Shown here: positions 46,592 through 58,852 of the stretch, piece after piece
Position numbering within the stretch: position 1 is the first letter of the stretch
Layout of the letters: every line of letters begins with the position of its first letter
Assembly (NCBI GenBank): GCA_964030785.1
Contig: OZ034967.1
Span: forward strand, 69,295,913 to 69,359,912
Source: Siderastrea siderea
Taxonomy: Eukaryota; Cnidaria; Anthozoa; Scleractinia; Rhizangiidae
Direction of reading: 5' to 3'
Length of the DNA: 64,000 nt
Position numbers and translations under genes: made by a program
The notes under the pieces: generated by a model
Told to the model about the DNA's origin: nothing
Database searches by the model: none
What the model saw: the letters and a program-made list of their open reading frames with translations, nothing else

Positions 46592-47779
46592 CACAGGCGG
46601 CCCAAACTCACGTTACGAGGTGTAATGTAATTTACATTCTTACCTTCGGTGAGGCGGAACGTGACCTTTGAGCGAGCCGGTATCGCGTTACAGGCGACCG
46701 TTAAAAGAGACGTTGTATGAGAATTAAAATACTGAGGTCTGCGAACGCTAAATAACGATAAATTTGAACTTTTGTTCAATACAATGAATAAAAAATACTT
46801 ACCCTTGATGTATTTCTTTGTGTTTTGCCGTGTGTTCATCGTTTTAGTGGATTTTAGACTTCATTGCGTAACCACTGTAACTCCCTTCATAAGACGAAGC
46901 GTGACAAATGACACTTACGCGACCCGTGCACGGGCAAAAATGGCCAGTTAACTATGCTGCTTTACCCACGATCGTGTGTCCAGGTACGTTATTACAACGA
47001 TCAAACACAATCACCCAATTCAAATTTGAAAAGCGTAAGCGTAACGAGCGTTTGCAACGGGAAATGTAATTCTAACGTACCTGGACACGCGATCTCTCAC
47101 AGCTTGAGCTTCATATTACTCCCGTGGGGCCGTGGGGAAAGCAGCATAGTTAACTGGCCATTTTTACCCGTGCACGGGTCGCGTAAGTGTCATTTGTCAC
47201 GCTGGCGAGGTCTCTAATTTCAAATGCAAATTAGCTGGTAGGCGCAAAGGCGGTCACAGGCTTGAGAGGAAAGCCAGATGGGTCCCAAAGTGCGGCACAA
47301 ATGGTTTGATTTGGAACGGAAAGAATGAAGCTTTTTTCGAGCCGATAGCGCAGAGAGGAAGAGGAGGTTTCCTTGTTGGGCTGGGGCTGAAAAAGTTGCG
47401 GTGGATTCGAATTTCCGCGAAATAAAACGGTTTTTGGTGCGACTCGTCCAGGATCCCTGCCAGATCGCAATGACCAGCCTTGACTTCGTCTTATGAAGGG
47501 AGTTACAGTGGTTATGCAATGAAGCCTAAAATCCACTTAAACGATGAATACACGGCAAAACACAAAGGAATACATCCAAGGTATTTTTGTATTGAACAAA
47601 AGTTCAAATTTATCGTTATTTCTCGTTCGCAGACCTTAGTATTTTAATTCTCATACAACGTCTCTTTTAACGGTCGCCTGTAACGCGATACCGGCTCGCT
47701 CAAAGGTCACGTTCCGCCTCACCGAAGGTAAGAATGTAAATTACATTACACCTCGTAACGTGAGTTTGGGCCGCCTGTG
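46592..47779. mobile_element. 1.19-kb element with about 0.3-kb terminal inverted repeats
   Basis: Starts CACAGGCGGCCCAAACTCAC and ends with the complement. Arms 46592-46899 and 47484-47779 are highly similar inverted copies. The middle carries a second inverted-repeat element (46899-47202) and about 280 bp of GC-rich sequence. No clear target duplication is seen. Non-coding. Confidence 0.85.
46899..47202. mobile_element. Inner inverted-repeat element, about 70-bp arms
   Basis: GCGTGACAAATGACACTTAC through CCCGTGCACGGG and GGCCAGTTAACTATGCTGCT on the left faces the complement ending at 47202. Sits between the arms of the larger element. Confidence 0.8.
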
Positions 47780-48150
47780 AAATCACAAGAAGATTCCGGT
47801 TCATTTGCATTTGAGAAAGCTTTGTCACGGACGCTATGTTGGTGTCACGTAGGGTGAAAAGCCAGAAATTCAAGATGCTGTATTCAAAACGAAATACGAT
47901 ACCGGGCTGGAAACTCGTGAAAAGGAATATTTTTAAGTATCTTCATCCTGGTGGAGATACAGAATCAGAAGACCTCGTGATTTATGATTGTAGAATTTGG
48001 TGAAGTCACCTGAAAACCAGCAATTGCTGTAATTGTTCCTGGATAGAATAATTATAGTATTTTCCTCAAATAGAAGGCTTATTCGAATTTCGGTAACCGA
48101 GAAATGAGGCATACACTTCGGGTCTTGGACGCCCAAGATCTTAAAGCCTT
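47780..48150 (+). repeat. Dispersed repeat, copy 1, left part
   Basis: Matches 55225-55555: GCTTTGTCACGGACGCTATG, GGTGTCACGTAGGGTGAAAA and TTCAAGATG-type blocks in the same order. The match breaks at about 48150 and resumes at about 49362, so a 1.2-kb insertion lies between. Confidence 0.75.
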
Positions 48151-48373
48151 TTATTATATAAACTGGAGTGTTTTACAGAGATTTCCACCACTGAGAAAAA
48201 TCGTATTTGGTACACGTAAAATTACGATTACGATGTGAAAATACGGCCAATCAGCTTTCGCGACGTCACGCGCCTTCTTTCGCGCCACTTTCAGCGGCTT
48301 GCCATGATTTCGTAGTTCTCGATCGCTGTTCGCTTGGCTTGTTCAAAAAAGAAATAACTATTAACAGGTTACG
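48151..48373 (+). promoter_or_regulatory. Leader of the Crypton-like remnant
   Basis: GC-rich sequence with GCGACGTCACGCGCC upstream of the ATG at 48374. Plausible promoter/leader remnant; no more can be said. Confidence 0.3.
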
Positions 48374-48889
48374 ATGGCTTCGAGCAGTACACCAGAAAAA
48401 ACAACCAAAAATTCGGCAAGTGAAAGATTCGTGTCTCTCACTGACGAAGATGTTGAAAGATTTGTTGAAGCTGAAGCCAACAAAAACACTCAAAGAAATG
48501 CACAACGACGTAGCATTGATGAAGTCGTTTTTGCCAAATGAAAACGAAACAAGACAACTCCAAGACATACCGCGGCCAGAATTAGACGCTTACCTCAGCA
48601 GATTTCTATTGTCTGTGAGAAAAGTATGGTAATGAACATGAGCCAACAACACTCAGAGGAATCATCGCTTCTGTGGAGCGTTATCTTAGAAGCCTACGCT
48701 ACAGCGAGTCTGTTATCGAAGGACAACGTTTGACAGTTGAATTGTTCGAGAGGCACTTGTTTAAACGAATTTCTCAATTTTGACACGAGACTGCGGATCA
48801 GTTTGTGTGTAGGCTTCGACAACTAACGGCGAGTTGCGACTCTGCCGAATTTGAGGATGACCATATTCGGGTTAATCGATAAGTGCTCA
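48374..48889 (+). pseudogene. Degenerate chimera: Crypton-like (DUF3504/KIAA1958-type) N-terminus joined to Ty3-type gag-like piece
   Basis: ATG at 48374 opens a frame with SERFVSLTDEDVERFVEAEA. The homologous continuation (PNENETRQLQDIPRPELDAY, FLLSVRK) lies in a second frame from about 48490, and NEHEPTTLRGIIASVERYLR in a third from about 48634. These are hallmarks of the N-terminal domain of Crypton-derived tyrosine recombinases. After IEGQR (about 48729) the similarity changes to a retrotransposon gag-like stretch (FERHLFKR, TADQFVCRLRQL, FEDDHIR) in the same frame, with a stop inside. It is broken by at least two frameshifts and a stop, and is not functional. Confidence 0.65.
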
Positions 48890-49185
48890 TTCCAGTTATT
48901 TACGTCGCAAATTTAATCTGGAGCAAGAAGGTACGGTGACTTTAGATTGTCTACGAAATTATGAATACGGACAAATAAAGCAGTAAAGAGTAGTAATAAT
49001 CGCATGAAAATAAAATAATAGTGAAAAGTTTTCTATTGAGTTAATGAATGTATTTGAAAATTGTTTGTTTGAATGAGTTGAACCGGAATCACTTTTATCT
49101 TTTGCCTCTACGCTTACTGCTGTTGCCCTTAAATAAAAATTGTCTCAGTAATATTGTGGGCTTTTGTGTTTATATAATAAACACA
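48890..49185. other. AT-rich tail of the inserted segment
   Basis: No gene recognised; short frame 49048-49269 has no domain and runs into the palindromic MITE. Confidence 0.4.
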
Positions 49186-49326
49186 ATAATACATGGTTGC
49201 TTGGAGATATGGAATTTCTCTTCTCGTGTTCAATTCGATATCTCACTCGTTCGCTACGCTCACTCGTGAGATATCGTGTTGAACACTCGAAGAGAAATTC
49301 CATATCTCCGCGCGCCCATGTATTAT
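49186..49326. mobile_element. 141-bp palindromic MITE
   Basis: AATACATGG and GGAGATATGGAATTTCTCTT on the left face AAGAGAAATTCCATATCTCC and CCATGTATT on the right. The centre ACTCGTTCGCTACGCTCACT is itself near-palindromic. Confidence 0.85.
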
Positions 49327-49361
49327 TGTCTATTTCTGAATAAAATAAACAGGTAAATTTC

Positions 49362-49590
49362 TGAGTAAATTACACACATGATAATGAATTTATTTGGTTA
49401 TGAAAAGTCTGTATTTATTTCAGACAAATTATTTCAATTCACGCATCTAGCTCATATAAAGAGGGAACACAAATGCTAGAGTCTACTCTGGCTTAATTTG
49501 TCGAATCCAAACATTCCAGACTTCAACCAAGTGTAATGCTTTAAAAGGTTAATTCAACCTTCAAGCCCAGGCGTTAAGTTGGTGATCACC
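49362..49590 (+). repeat. Dispersed repeat, copy 1, right part
   Basis: Matches 55602-55830: GAGTAAATTACACACATGAT, AATGAATTTATTTGG and GACTTCAACCAAGTG, ending CCTTCAAGCCCAG. Confidence 0.7.
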
Positions 49591-50668
49591 TATCGACAAG
49601 TAGTCACGCAATTTGCAGGAAACGCAATTTTATAAAACGCATGGCATTTCTTGCTGGTTACATTCTAGGAACTACGGTTTGGTTTGAAGTTCTTGCGGTT
49701 TTTCATTTTGCTATATTTTTCTTCTTTTATTGCAATTTCGAAAACAGAAAAATGTTGAGAATTCATGTAGCTAATGAACCATTAACTGACTCCAGCTTGT
49801 TGGACTCCTCCTTTGATAAAGCACAGGTTTTCTTGTTTGCTGCTAACATGAGACCTGTTGTTACGGACCACTACGTATGTTTTGTTTGTTTGTTTGTTTG
49901 AGTTTCTTTTTCTAACAAAACTAAAGTGCTTTGATATCCTGAACTGTAAGAATACCTGTCATTCCCAATATTTAGACAAACAAGGCAAATATTCCATATT
50001 ACACCTATAATAAACGTTGACTATTAGTGTAAGACAGTGAAGTCAGAATAACAGACATTTGCGTTTCATTCAGTTTCTGGATTCTCCCCAGTGGAAAACA
50101 TAACATGGGACCCTGCCTGAAATCACAGAATAACAAAATTGACGGGCTGCCGGCGTATTTCTCATCGTTTTTCCCCGAGAAAGGGGAGACAAAACTAATA
50201 ACCGAATTAACTTATGCAACGATGCACGGGTAGCTGCGTGCAAAACCGACCTTACACGACTCCTCTGGGAAACCCCTGTGAAAAACATAACATGGGACCC
50301 TGCCTGCAAATTACAGGAAAAAAAATTGACTGGCTGCCGGGATCTTCCTCATCCTTTTTCCCTGAGAGAGGGGTGACAAAACTAATAACGGAAATAACTT
50401 TCCCTTTTCATTTCAGAATCTTTATGCACCAATGTACGCATAGTTACGTACAAAACCGACCTTACACGTCTCGTCTGTTAAACGCCAAAACAATACAGCT
50501 GTGGCTAACGTTTTTCATAATTACAATGCAAGTAATTAGAGCCACTTACGATAATGATCGTGTGACAAATAACGGTATAAATAAATTTCTTTTTTTTTTG
50601 TTTCAGTGGTCTTTTGTTTAAGTTGGCCAAGAAAACACAGAGCATCTGTAGGCAGGTATTATAGTTAA
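49591..50668 (+). repeat. Diverged array repeat fragment
   Basis: From about 49870, same landmark order as 540-1135: AATAAACGTTGACTATTAGT, CCTGCCTGAAATCACAG, GCAAAACCGACCTTACACG, CGCCAAAACAATAC and GCCAAGAAAACAC. A short internal duplication repeats AACATGGGACCCTGCCTG at about 50103 and 50290. The first 280 bases hold nothing recognised. Confidence 0.65.
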
Positions 50669-52497
50669 TATATAGATTTAACCAAACCTAAAAGCGGAGC
50701 CGCGAAGGAATAAACTGGTCTTCGTTTCTCAAAAATAGTCCTGAAACTCTTCGGTCTGAAATATATTTCGGGTTTTCTTTTTGGCTCGTTCGCTTTCGAA
50801 AAGTGTTTCTCAAAAAGCCTGAAAGTGTTCCGAATTGTCCTTCAATATTTTGGAGATCTGTTCTGTAAAACCAAGCTCTACTGAAAGGTCATTCTAGAGG
50901 CTGAGCACAGCTTGATTATTTTTTTTTTTTCGGGCATCAAACTGAACACATTTTACTCACGAACCGTGTTGCTTGGTGTTTGTAATGTTTCCATATCCTG
51001 TCATTAACTGTCAAGGCTTGTCAAATCTCCTTGGATTATTGGCTGTTCGCTTGAATGAAGTTGAAACGGCGCTCATTTACAAAAACAAAATAAAAATTAT
51101 TCGACTGTTTAAATGGGCTATCTTCATCGCGTTCGGATGTTAACAAATAACATGAACTGCCCCTAAATAAAAATATTACTCTGGTCAAAAATTTATACTG
51201 ACATTTCACCGGCATTTTACTGGGATTACCCGAAAGAAAGGATCTGGGGAACCTCGAAGCACTTGTAATAAACTTTTCGAAGAAATGTCGCGTAGGTTTT
51301 AGCAGCCGCAAAAAAATTCAAGCACTTTGAGGAACACACATTACTTACCGGATAAAATAGCTTTAAACTCAAAACTGCTTCGCTTATAGTTACTTAAGTA
51401 ACCCTTATATTTCGTTCTCTGACTTGAGACCATCGAGATTGAAAACAAACAAACAAACACCGTCCAAACATTCTTAACTCTGTGACATAAATTTTGCGGC
51501 TGCAAATTGTCTGAAGTTAGAGCGCTTTTAAAAATGCACAGAACTGTTTTTGGAAGCTTTTCGGATGTAATAGGTTTAAACCGACAACTGCTTCGCTTAT
51601 AGTTTTTCAAATAACTGTTGTATTTCATTCTCTAACTAGAGACCATGAAGATTCAAAACAAAGAAACACCAAACACACTTTAATTAAATTATGCCGGCAT
51701 AAGTTTTGCGGATGCAAAGTAAGCCTATATAAAGTTACTAGGCGCTTTGAGGAACGCACAAAACTGTTTTCGCAAGCTTTTGGAATAAAATAGCTTTAAA
51801 CCGACAACTGCTTCGCTTAAAAGATTGTTACTATTGAAAACTTCTAGGACAAGAAAATCGACAGTTGCACAAAGAGATGGACCGGACAGTCAAAATTGAA
51901 AACAAAGCTTGTGCAGTTGTCTTGCGACTGTGCTTAGACCTACTGTTATGAATAAACAAACACAAAATAATGGACAAAGAAATCATTTTTGAAAAAAGTT
52001 TATTCGAAAACCCGTAAGTTTATACTTAAATGCAATTCGCGTTACACTTCCAAAATCGTAGGTCAGTCCACACTAGTGAAATCGGCTGAGCATGGCAAAA
52101 TATTCAAGAATCCGTCACAAATCTGAGCGCGTTTTCTAATAATTTTTTAAAGACAAAAGTAAATGACACATTTCTAATGGCATAAATCAAATTTCCATTT
52201 CAAAACGTAATTTCTTTCACCGTAATACTCCTTAGACCCTTTAAAAACTTCACTTACTCGGTTGTGTTTCAGAACAGGGCAAACTTTCCGCCGTGAGGAA
52301 AACAAAGCCGTGAAGTCCTTTGAAGGCAGCTTTCGTAACTTGAACTTTTCGCCTTCTACCAGTATTCTTTTGAACTTTTTCTTTCCATTTATAGATATTA
52401 GATGTTTTTTTTGTCAAGTATAAAACTTCAGTACTCTCGAACAATCGTTAAATGCTTAAGAAGCTTAAGCTTTTAAAGAAACCTCTTTTTCAAAAGC
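50669..52497. repeat. Dispersed 1.8-kb duplication, copy 1
   Basis: Matches 58853-60617 at high identity, from GATTTARCCAARCCTAAAAG to AAACCTCTTTTTCAAA. The copies differ by small indels; for example a stretch near 52200-52240 is replaced near 60301-60350. No terminal repeats are obvious. Open frames shared by both copies differ mostly at amino-acid-changing positions, so they do not look protein-coding. Confidence 0.8.
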
Positions 52498-52915
52498 GAC
52501 GATGGTCATGCGATTTCCCGCCAAGAAAAACGCGGGTCTCTACCCCTGTCGGGTTGTCTTGGCACTCCCCTCCCCCTCCCAGAGTCTGTGCGGACGGACT
52601 GACGTACGGATGTACGGACGTACGGGGGAGGACCCGCACCGCTTCCAGACGAGGTCTAGGATTGGTCGAGGAGAACAATAGGTAAAGAACGAAACAATAG
52701 CCCTAACCCTGATAACAATAGACGGTGCAGGTTTTAGGGACCAATGAAATTAGAAGTTTGGAACCGTGCAGGTCTACCGACGTACGGACGGACGGTCACG
52801 TGACTATTACGTCACAACCAAAATTTCTTGGCTTGATAGGTTACTAAATTTCCTTAGCAATGGAGCTCCGCTGGCGGGCTTTGCCCGCAGGCTCCGCTAT
52901 AAAGCAAATCTTTTT
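52498..52915. other. GC-richer insertion with TACGGACG repeats
   Basis: Holds GACGTACGGATGTACGGACG near 52601 and ACGTACGGACGGACGG near 52780, plus GGCGGGCTTTGCCCGC near 52873, which is palindromic. Probably one or two MITE remnants; ends not resolved. Confidence 0.45.
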
Positions 52916-55020
52916 TTTCCTGTATATATTACTTCACATATTCGCATTCTTTTATTTCACCTTCTGTTAACTTATATCAAAGGTTCTATCTTATGCAGTG
53001 TAATCATTTCCTGTTCGAAGATTGGATTTAATTCTTTCGCAGAAAGTATGGAAATTTCCTGTTGCATTGTTCAGTGACTGAATGTAGTTATATTTCGGCA
53101 TTGGGTACCTCGGCCTAAAGAAATTCCAAAAACACAAAACTAAAATCAGAAAATGTCTTACACCAGGAGGAACTGGAATGTGTAGCCATACACATTCATG
53201 ACGATTTCAATGTACGCACGCGAAAATATCGATTTCTTGCCCTTTAAATAGAGACGAGAGTTGAGATCAAAACGCTTAGCCGTTTATTTTAACAGCTCCC
53301 CTTTCTCGACGCAAATGTCTCCATCCCCTTCGCTTCGCTCGTTCTTGTACTCTTACTGTAAAATATGGATACGGATTGCTCTGAAAAAAAAATAGTACCG
53401 TGGCAATTGTGACGGACTGGAATAATGTATCTTGTTAACTGATTACAAAATACGACGTAGCTTCTTGTTATTAAAAGAGCAAACATTTAAGGTACGAACT
53501 TGGGTCAATTCCAAAGGTAGAAACATTTGTTCTGAAATAAGTCTACAGTTAGGTTAGTAATTCAAGGTCTGCATGAAACACCTTTCTGTTGTTCAAACCA
53601 TGTGAGTCTTAAAGGTTTAAACGCTTCCAAGCGCCACGTTTTGGCTCAAGGGTTCTCTTAAAATTCACTTTAGAAACACAATATAAGATCGTGCATGGAA
53701 ACACGGAATATATTTGAGCGCGCAAAACTATCTGAATTGCTGGCTGCTTTTCAAACGCTTTGATTAATGTATCACTATTACTTTCCTTAAAGGAAAGAAT
53801 AAAAACTCACAACCGAAGGTTTTTTTCTCATTTCGTGATTTTCATAAGCCTTTGTGCACGTAGAAACCCTTCATGATTTTTAAAGCAAAACTACTGGTGG
53901 ACTGCTGTTATAATAACACTGATTTACCTTCCAGCACCTCATACCGGCTGTTCTTATCTCCTAAAGATTTAGGTCAGTATCCAGTATGAAAAAGAGAAAA
54001 TTTTAATGTTCCTTCATTGAGAATGAATTATCTGTTTTCTCCCTTTTTAACAACACAGTGTGGCATATTTGTATTTGTATATGTATATCCTGAAAGTGTA
54101 ACTACAAAGAGGACAAGGAAAGTGCCAATGAAACGTTTTACCAGTTTCTGTAAGCAGCTCATTTTTTCCCCTTTTTTTCAGAAAAGAAATTTGTCATAAA
54201 CTTGCGGTTGAGAGGTTAACGTTGTGATTCCTCGGAGTTAAATGGATACTTTTTCCTTTCTTAAGCGCTTCAGTCGATCTTTTGTACTTTTTGCGTGTGT
54301 TTTGGCACAAAAAGTATCTATAACCATAACGATTTATTTCTGGAGTAATTTACGCAAGATAACAAACGAGATCAATTATCCAGATAGATATTGACAGTAA
54401 ACGCGTACGCTCAATTCAGAGACACTCAAAGCAGTGCTAAATCCGGTTTCGTTTATACAATGAAAATTGGCCTAAATTGGAGTACCTGTAACATAAGAAA
54501 CTTTATTTACGTGTCTGAAAAATGTAACTTTATTTACATTTTTACTTACGGTACATTACAATGCAGAAAGAAAGGAACTTCGTCGTAGTAGGTTGCTGAA
54601 GGTCACTGGACGATTGATTGGTATGTTAATGATAGATGAGGGTGGGGAGGGGAGAGGGCTGATATGTTGACGGTGGTTTCTTTGGGACATCGATCAGTTG
54701 ATGCAATGGATCTGCCTCGCTAATTTGAAGGAATGCAAAAAATGGTGGTGCAACCAATTGTTGTACACAACAATTTTCAAGATGGTTTTGGACGAAACAC
54801 GGATCTAAATACGCCATTTGAAAGGTGAAAACACATCGGAAAGCTCTAGAAGAGTCTATCCAAATAGGGCAAACATTGGAGCACGCTTAATGCCTCAAAG
54901 CAGCTTATTAATTCTCGGCGGTTTTCGCTGTCACGCCGTAAAATATTAAAATCAAAACCAGTCGATGAAAGAGGCCAAGAATTTTGAAGGTTATAAAAGA
55001 TTAACAAATAAACTACTTCC
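52916..55020 (+). repeat. Diverged array repeat, another copy
   Basis: R1-like order of landmarks at reduced identity: TCAAAGGTTCTATCTTATGC near 52977, CACCAGGAGGAACTGG near 53161, GGAATAATGTATCTTGTTAA near 53420, GAATGAATTATCTGTTTTCT near 54020, and the CGTCGTAGTAGGTTGCTGAA block near 54580. Confidence 0.75.
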
Positions 55021-55224
55021 CCGAGTTTCAGGTCTGTGTGGTATTCCGTGTTTGAGTTGTTTGCGAAACGTTTGACGGAAATTTATAGAGCTCAGTATGG
55101 AAACGCCATGTTGGTGTCCCTCGGAGGAGCGATTACTTTTCTCTGGTGAGCTACCAGACATTCAAATTATGGTTTCTCCTAATACTTCAACTGTCCAAAC
55201 CGTCACAAATCCCAAGTAGATTCC
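55021..55224. other. Spacer, nothing recognised
   Basis: Short non-repetitive stretch between an array fragment and the dispersed repeat. Confidence 0.4.
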
Positions 55225-55850
55225 TTTCTTGCATTTGAGACAGCTTTGTCACGGACGCTATGTTGGTGTCACGTAGGGTGAAAAGCCAGAAATTCAAGAT
55301 GTTGTATTTTTAAAACGAAATACGATCCCGGGCTGGAAACTCGTTAAAAAGTAGATTCAACCTGGTGGAGATATAGAACCAGAAGACCTCGCGATTTAGG
55401 ATTTGATGAAGTCACGTGAAAACCAGCAGTTGCTGCAATTGTTCGTGGATAGAATATAGTATTTTTCTCAAATAGAAGGCTTATCCGAATTTCGGCAACT
55501 GAGAAATGTGGCAATTATTTTTCGGATCTTGGACGCCCTGAGGATTTGAAAGCTTTTTCTGGATAAAGTAACAAAGTTAAGTTCCGAGTAAATGACTTTT
55601 ACTATATCCGAGTAAATTACACACACGATAATGAATTTATTTGGACATTGAAAAGTCTCTTTAACTCAGACAAATTATTTCAACCGACGCACCTAACGCA
55701 TATAAAGATAGAGGGGACAAATACACTGGCTTAATTATGTCGAATCCAAACATTTATCGTTGAAAACTAGCTATGACTTCAACCAAGTGCAATACTATAA
55801 AAGTTAATTAAACCTTCAAGCCCAGACCTCGGTTCCTGGAAAGCCGATTA
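55225..55850 (+). repeat. Dispersed repeat, copy 2 (without the Crypton/gag insertion)
   Basis: Uninterrupted counterpart of 47815-48150 plus 49362-49590. Serves as the empty-site comparison for the 1.2-kb insertion at 48151-49361. Confidence 0.75.
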
Positions 55851-56246
55851 ATTAATCCACGATTAAATTCCTTATCTCTACAATAACTAATACGGGGATA
55901 AAAAGGCGCTCCTGAAAGCAGAGTTATTCCTAGTTTAACTATCCCTCGGTTAAACTCATATCAAACCGATTAAACAATTTACCAGCATATAAAAGCGCGG
56001 GAAAACGACAGAGCGGGAGAAAAAAGTCGACTCCAATACTCGTTTTACCGAGCGATACCTGTTGTAGTCTATTGTCGATATTTGACAGCGGTGCGATTTG
56101 CCCTTTTTCTGGTTGTGAAAAAACAAAACTTCTACCCTTTCCTCAAAGAAAAACAACGCGGAAATCAAGGTTCAGTGCAAAGTGACGCTGATTCGAGGTG
56201 AAATGTGGGTCTTTATCTAAAAATCGGTGAGTTGACCACCTTTTGA
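55851..56246. other. Non-coding, nothing recognised
   Basis: Contains CCGATTAATTAATCCACGAT and similar AT-rich blocks. No gene evident. TTTGA at 56242-56246 is the left duplication of the next element. Confidence 0.45.
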
Positions 56247-57793
56247 CAGTGCGGCTGATAACCAGAACTGGGTATATGATTTCCTGCTATCTGATTGGCT
56301 CACACAAAACCAAAACATTGTCTAGACCGCGAAAGGACTAAGCTCTAGTGAAATGGCGAGTGTGAAAGTCGAGCGAGGTGAAGTCTTATGTCGTATGTCG
56401 AAGGAATCCCAATTTGTCGATCTCTGGAGCCTCTGTATAATTCAAGCCATTAGTCGTTTGCCTAGGATTTGCTTTATTCATTTAAAAACTGCAATTTTGT
56501 CCTCGATTTGTCGATCGCTTATAATGAACCTATTTTCGGTTAGCCTGTGTACAGCCGTCCGCGTCGGGAAAAGATTTTTTTGAGGGGACAGAGACGGCTG
56601 CATCGGTTCGTGAAATCTGGATTATCTGGACATAGAAAAGCCTGTCGACGGTTTTTGTCACACGAGGATCGTCCCTCGACTTAGGACAGCCGACGCATCG
56701 TGAACGCTTGCTTAGAGCCGGTATGCATGTCATACCGTAAACATTGGCGCTCCGGCTTTGATTGCGCTGATCAAGCTTTTGCGATATCACATCTCGCCAG
56801 AATACTGTTTCAACATCACTATCACAAGTACCAGGTTGTTCAGAAGACATTGTTTCACGTGTTCGCGGAGTGACTAATAACAAGAATAATAGACATTCCT
56901 CCCAATTTCGTGACAATTTCGTGTGAAAATAAGATTTACATCTAAATTATTCACTTTTCCTTTCCCCCAATCGGAGTGATAGATTGTATTCGCTTGGATG
57001 TCAGAATAAAATCCACAGTATTGGGAACTTTTATAAGCAGTAATGTAAATATGTTTCAACATGTGTAATGGGGAGTATATTTCTTTGCTGCTAAAAAGTG
57101 TTTATATCTTGAGTACAAGCTGAACAGGCTGAAGGTTTCTAAACGTCTAGTATTTATAGAACCTCCATTAAAGCATTTAACATCGCTCATTCAGTAGTCA
57201 TTTTATTACGGTATTTGATAATGTTGGAACTTCTTTGTCCTTGCTCCTCTATTAATGCTTTCTTGTCATAACCTACAGAAACAATAATAATAAACACAGC
57301 ATGAAATCGGGTCCACAGCACGGTCTGCGTGATCGGTCAACGAGAAACACATCTGGCGAAGTACATTATTGCATCTTCAAAAGCCTTGGACCCAGCGACG
57401 CAGTCATGGACCCGCACGAAAATAACACCATGTAAAAGCAAATTTCATACACATTAACGACATATTTTTTTCACAAAGGACAAAAAATGCTACGTACCTG
57501 ATTTTTCCATTTATGTGGCGTCCTGTCGAGTCGAAAACAGAGCAAAAAAAGCACAAAATGGCACGGTTTCGGCCTCCCAACTCGTGAAAGCTTCGCAAAA
57601 CGCCATTTTCTTCTCCGCTCAACAAATCTCTATTGTTCTATTGTATTGTGTGCAAAGCCTTGTGGGAAAAGGCCGCTTTTTGGCCACAAAAAGAGCTCAG
57701 AAAAGAGTATGTATAGTGTGCCTAGCTTCGGCAGCCATATTGCCATTTCTCGTGACGTCACCAGATATCCAATTCTGGTTATCCGCCGCACTG
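56247..57793. mobile_element. 1,547-bp CAGTG-ended TIR element with TTTGA duplication
   Basis: Terminal inverted repeat of about 30 bp: CAGTGCGG, CTGATAACCAGAACTGGGTA on the left and the near complement (TCCAATTCTGGTTATCCGCC, GCACTG) on the right. TTTGA is present at 56242-56246 and 57794-57798. The interior has a minus-strand 128-codon frame (56530-56916) with a Cys pair (RCVGCPKSRDDPR) that I cannot assign. Superfamily uncertain. Confidence 0.7.
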
Positions 57794-57798
57794 TTTGA

Positions 57799-58555
57799 CA
57801 ATCTTTCAATCATCAAAACTATTTTGAGCTTAAACAAAGCAAGACTTGCCTCTCGGAAAAAAGTTAACAATGAAGTGCTGATTTGTGCTGAATAATTGTC
57901 TTTGATATTTGTAGCCTATCTGCTTTGTTACGTTCGCCTGTTACAGAAATTTGACATTTTGTTTTTGTTTTGAATCAGTGAAAAACCTCTGTTTCAGTGT
58001 CTGCACTGTTTGAGTACGACAACTTCGCTTTAATTAATCGTCAAAATTTTGGTCTTATATTCACGTTATTTCAATAACACTTCTCCATCTGCTTTTGCAA
58101 AATTGCCACAAATATTTTATTTCATTCAATGATTCTTCTGTAGAAACCCAAAACCGGCAAATTGTGCCGTGAAAAGTTGATTATTCGCGCTATCGCTTGC
58201 GATGAAAGATGGCTTCGAAATTCGTGGCTTTCAGTTTCATTTTATCATTTTAAAGCTTACACGTAGTCCTGAAGATCGGTTCATAAATGCTGCTTTGTGA
58301 AGATCCTATTTACTGAAGCGACATTTGCAGAGTGGCTATTTAATAGAATTTTATAGAGCTATTGATGGAATTGTTTAATAATGTTTCATAATATAAGCTT
58401 ATGCTAAAATCAAAAAATCGACTACACGATTTGCGTGTTTGTGGTCCTTTTTGCTCCTTCACATTTCGCCGCAGGTTTTTGCGCCCAAAACTCAGTCGAT
58501 TACCGCTCGAATTTGTGCAGACAACAAAATTATTTGTTATTTAGGTTGCTGAGAA
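57799..58555. other. Non-coding, nothing recognised
   Basis: AT-rich sequence without a recognisable frame or repeat. Confidence 0.45.
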
Positions 58556-58852
58556 ATTAGGACCGCGGCAATTGTCACAGACTGGAATAATGTGTCTTGT
58601 TAACTGATTAAAGAATAGGACGTAGATTCTTGTTAATAAAAGAGCAAACATTTAAGGTACGAACTTTAGTTAATTCCAAAGGTAGAAAAATTTGGTCTGA
58701 AATTGATCTAAAGTTTGGTTAGCAATTCAAGGTCTGCATGAAGCACCCTTCTGATGTTCAAACCGTGTGAGTTTTAAAGGTTTAAACGCTTCCAAGCGTC
58801 ACGTTTTGGCTCAAGGGTTCTCTTTAAACTCACTTTAGAAACACAATAATAA
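58556..58852 (+). repeat. Short diverged array repeat fragment
   Basis: GGAATAATGTGTCTTGTTAA near 58581, CAATTCAAGGTCTGCATGAA near 58722 and AACGCTTCCAAGCG near 58784 match the equivalent part of 53400-53690. It ends in AACACAATAATAAATAGATT, where the 1.8-kb duplication begins. Confidence 0.7.

Noticed and set aside
51036..51311. 91-codon minus-strand frame conserved in both 1.8-kb copies (also 59181-59456), and the 64-codon frame at 52250-52444 and 60370-60564
   Set aside because: Conserved length reflects recent duplication; most differences change the amino acid, there is no recognisable domain, and neighbouring frames are not kept.
57515..57895. 126-codon frame across the right end of the CAGTG element
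   Set aside because: It runs through the terminal repeat into flanking DNA, so it cannot be an element gene, and no domain is visible.
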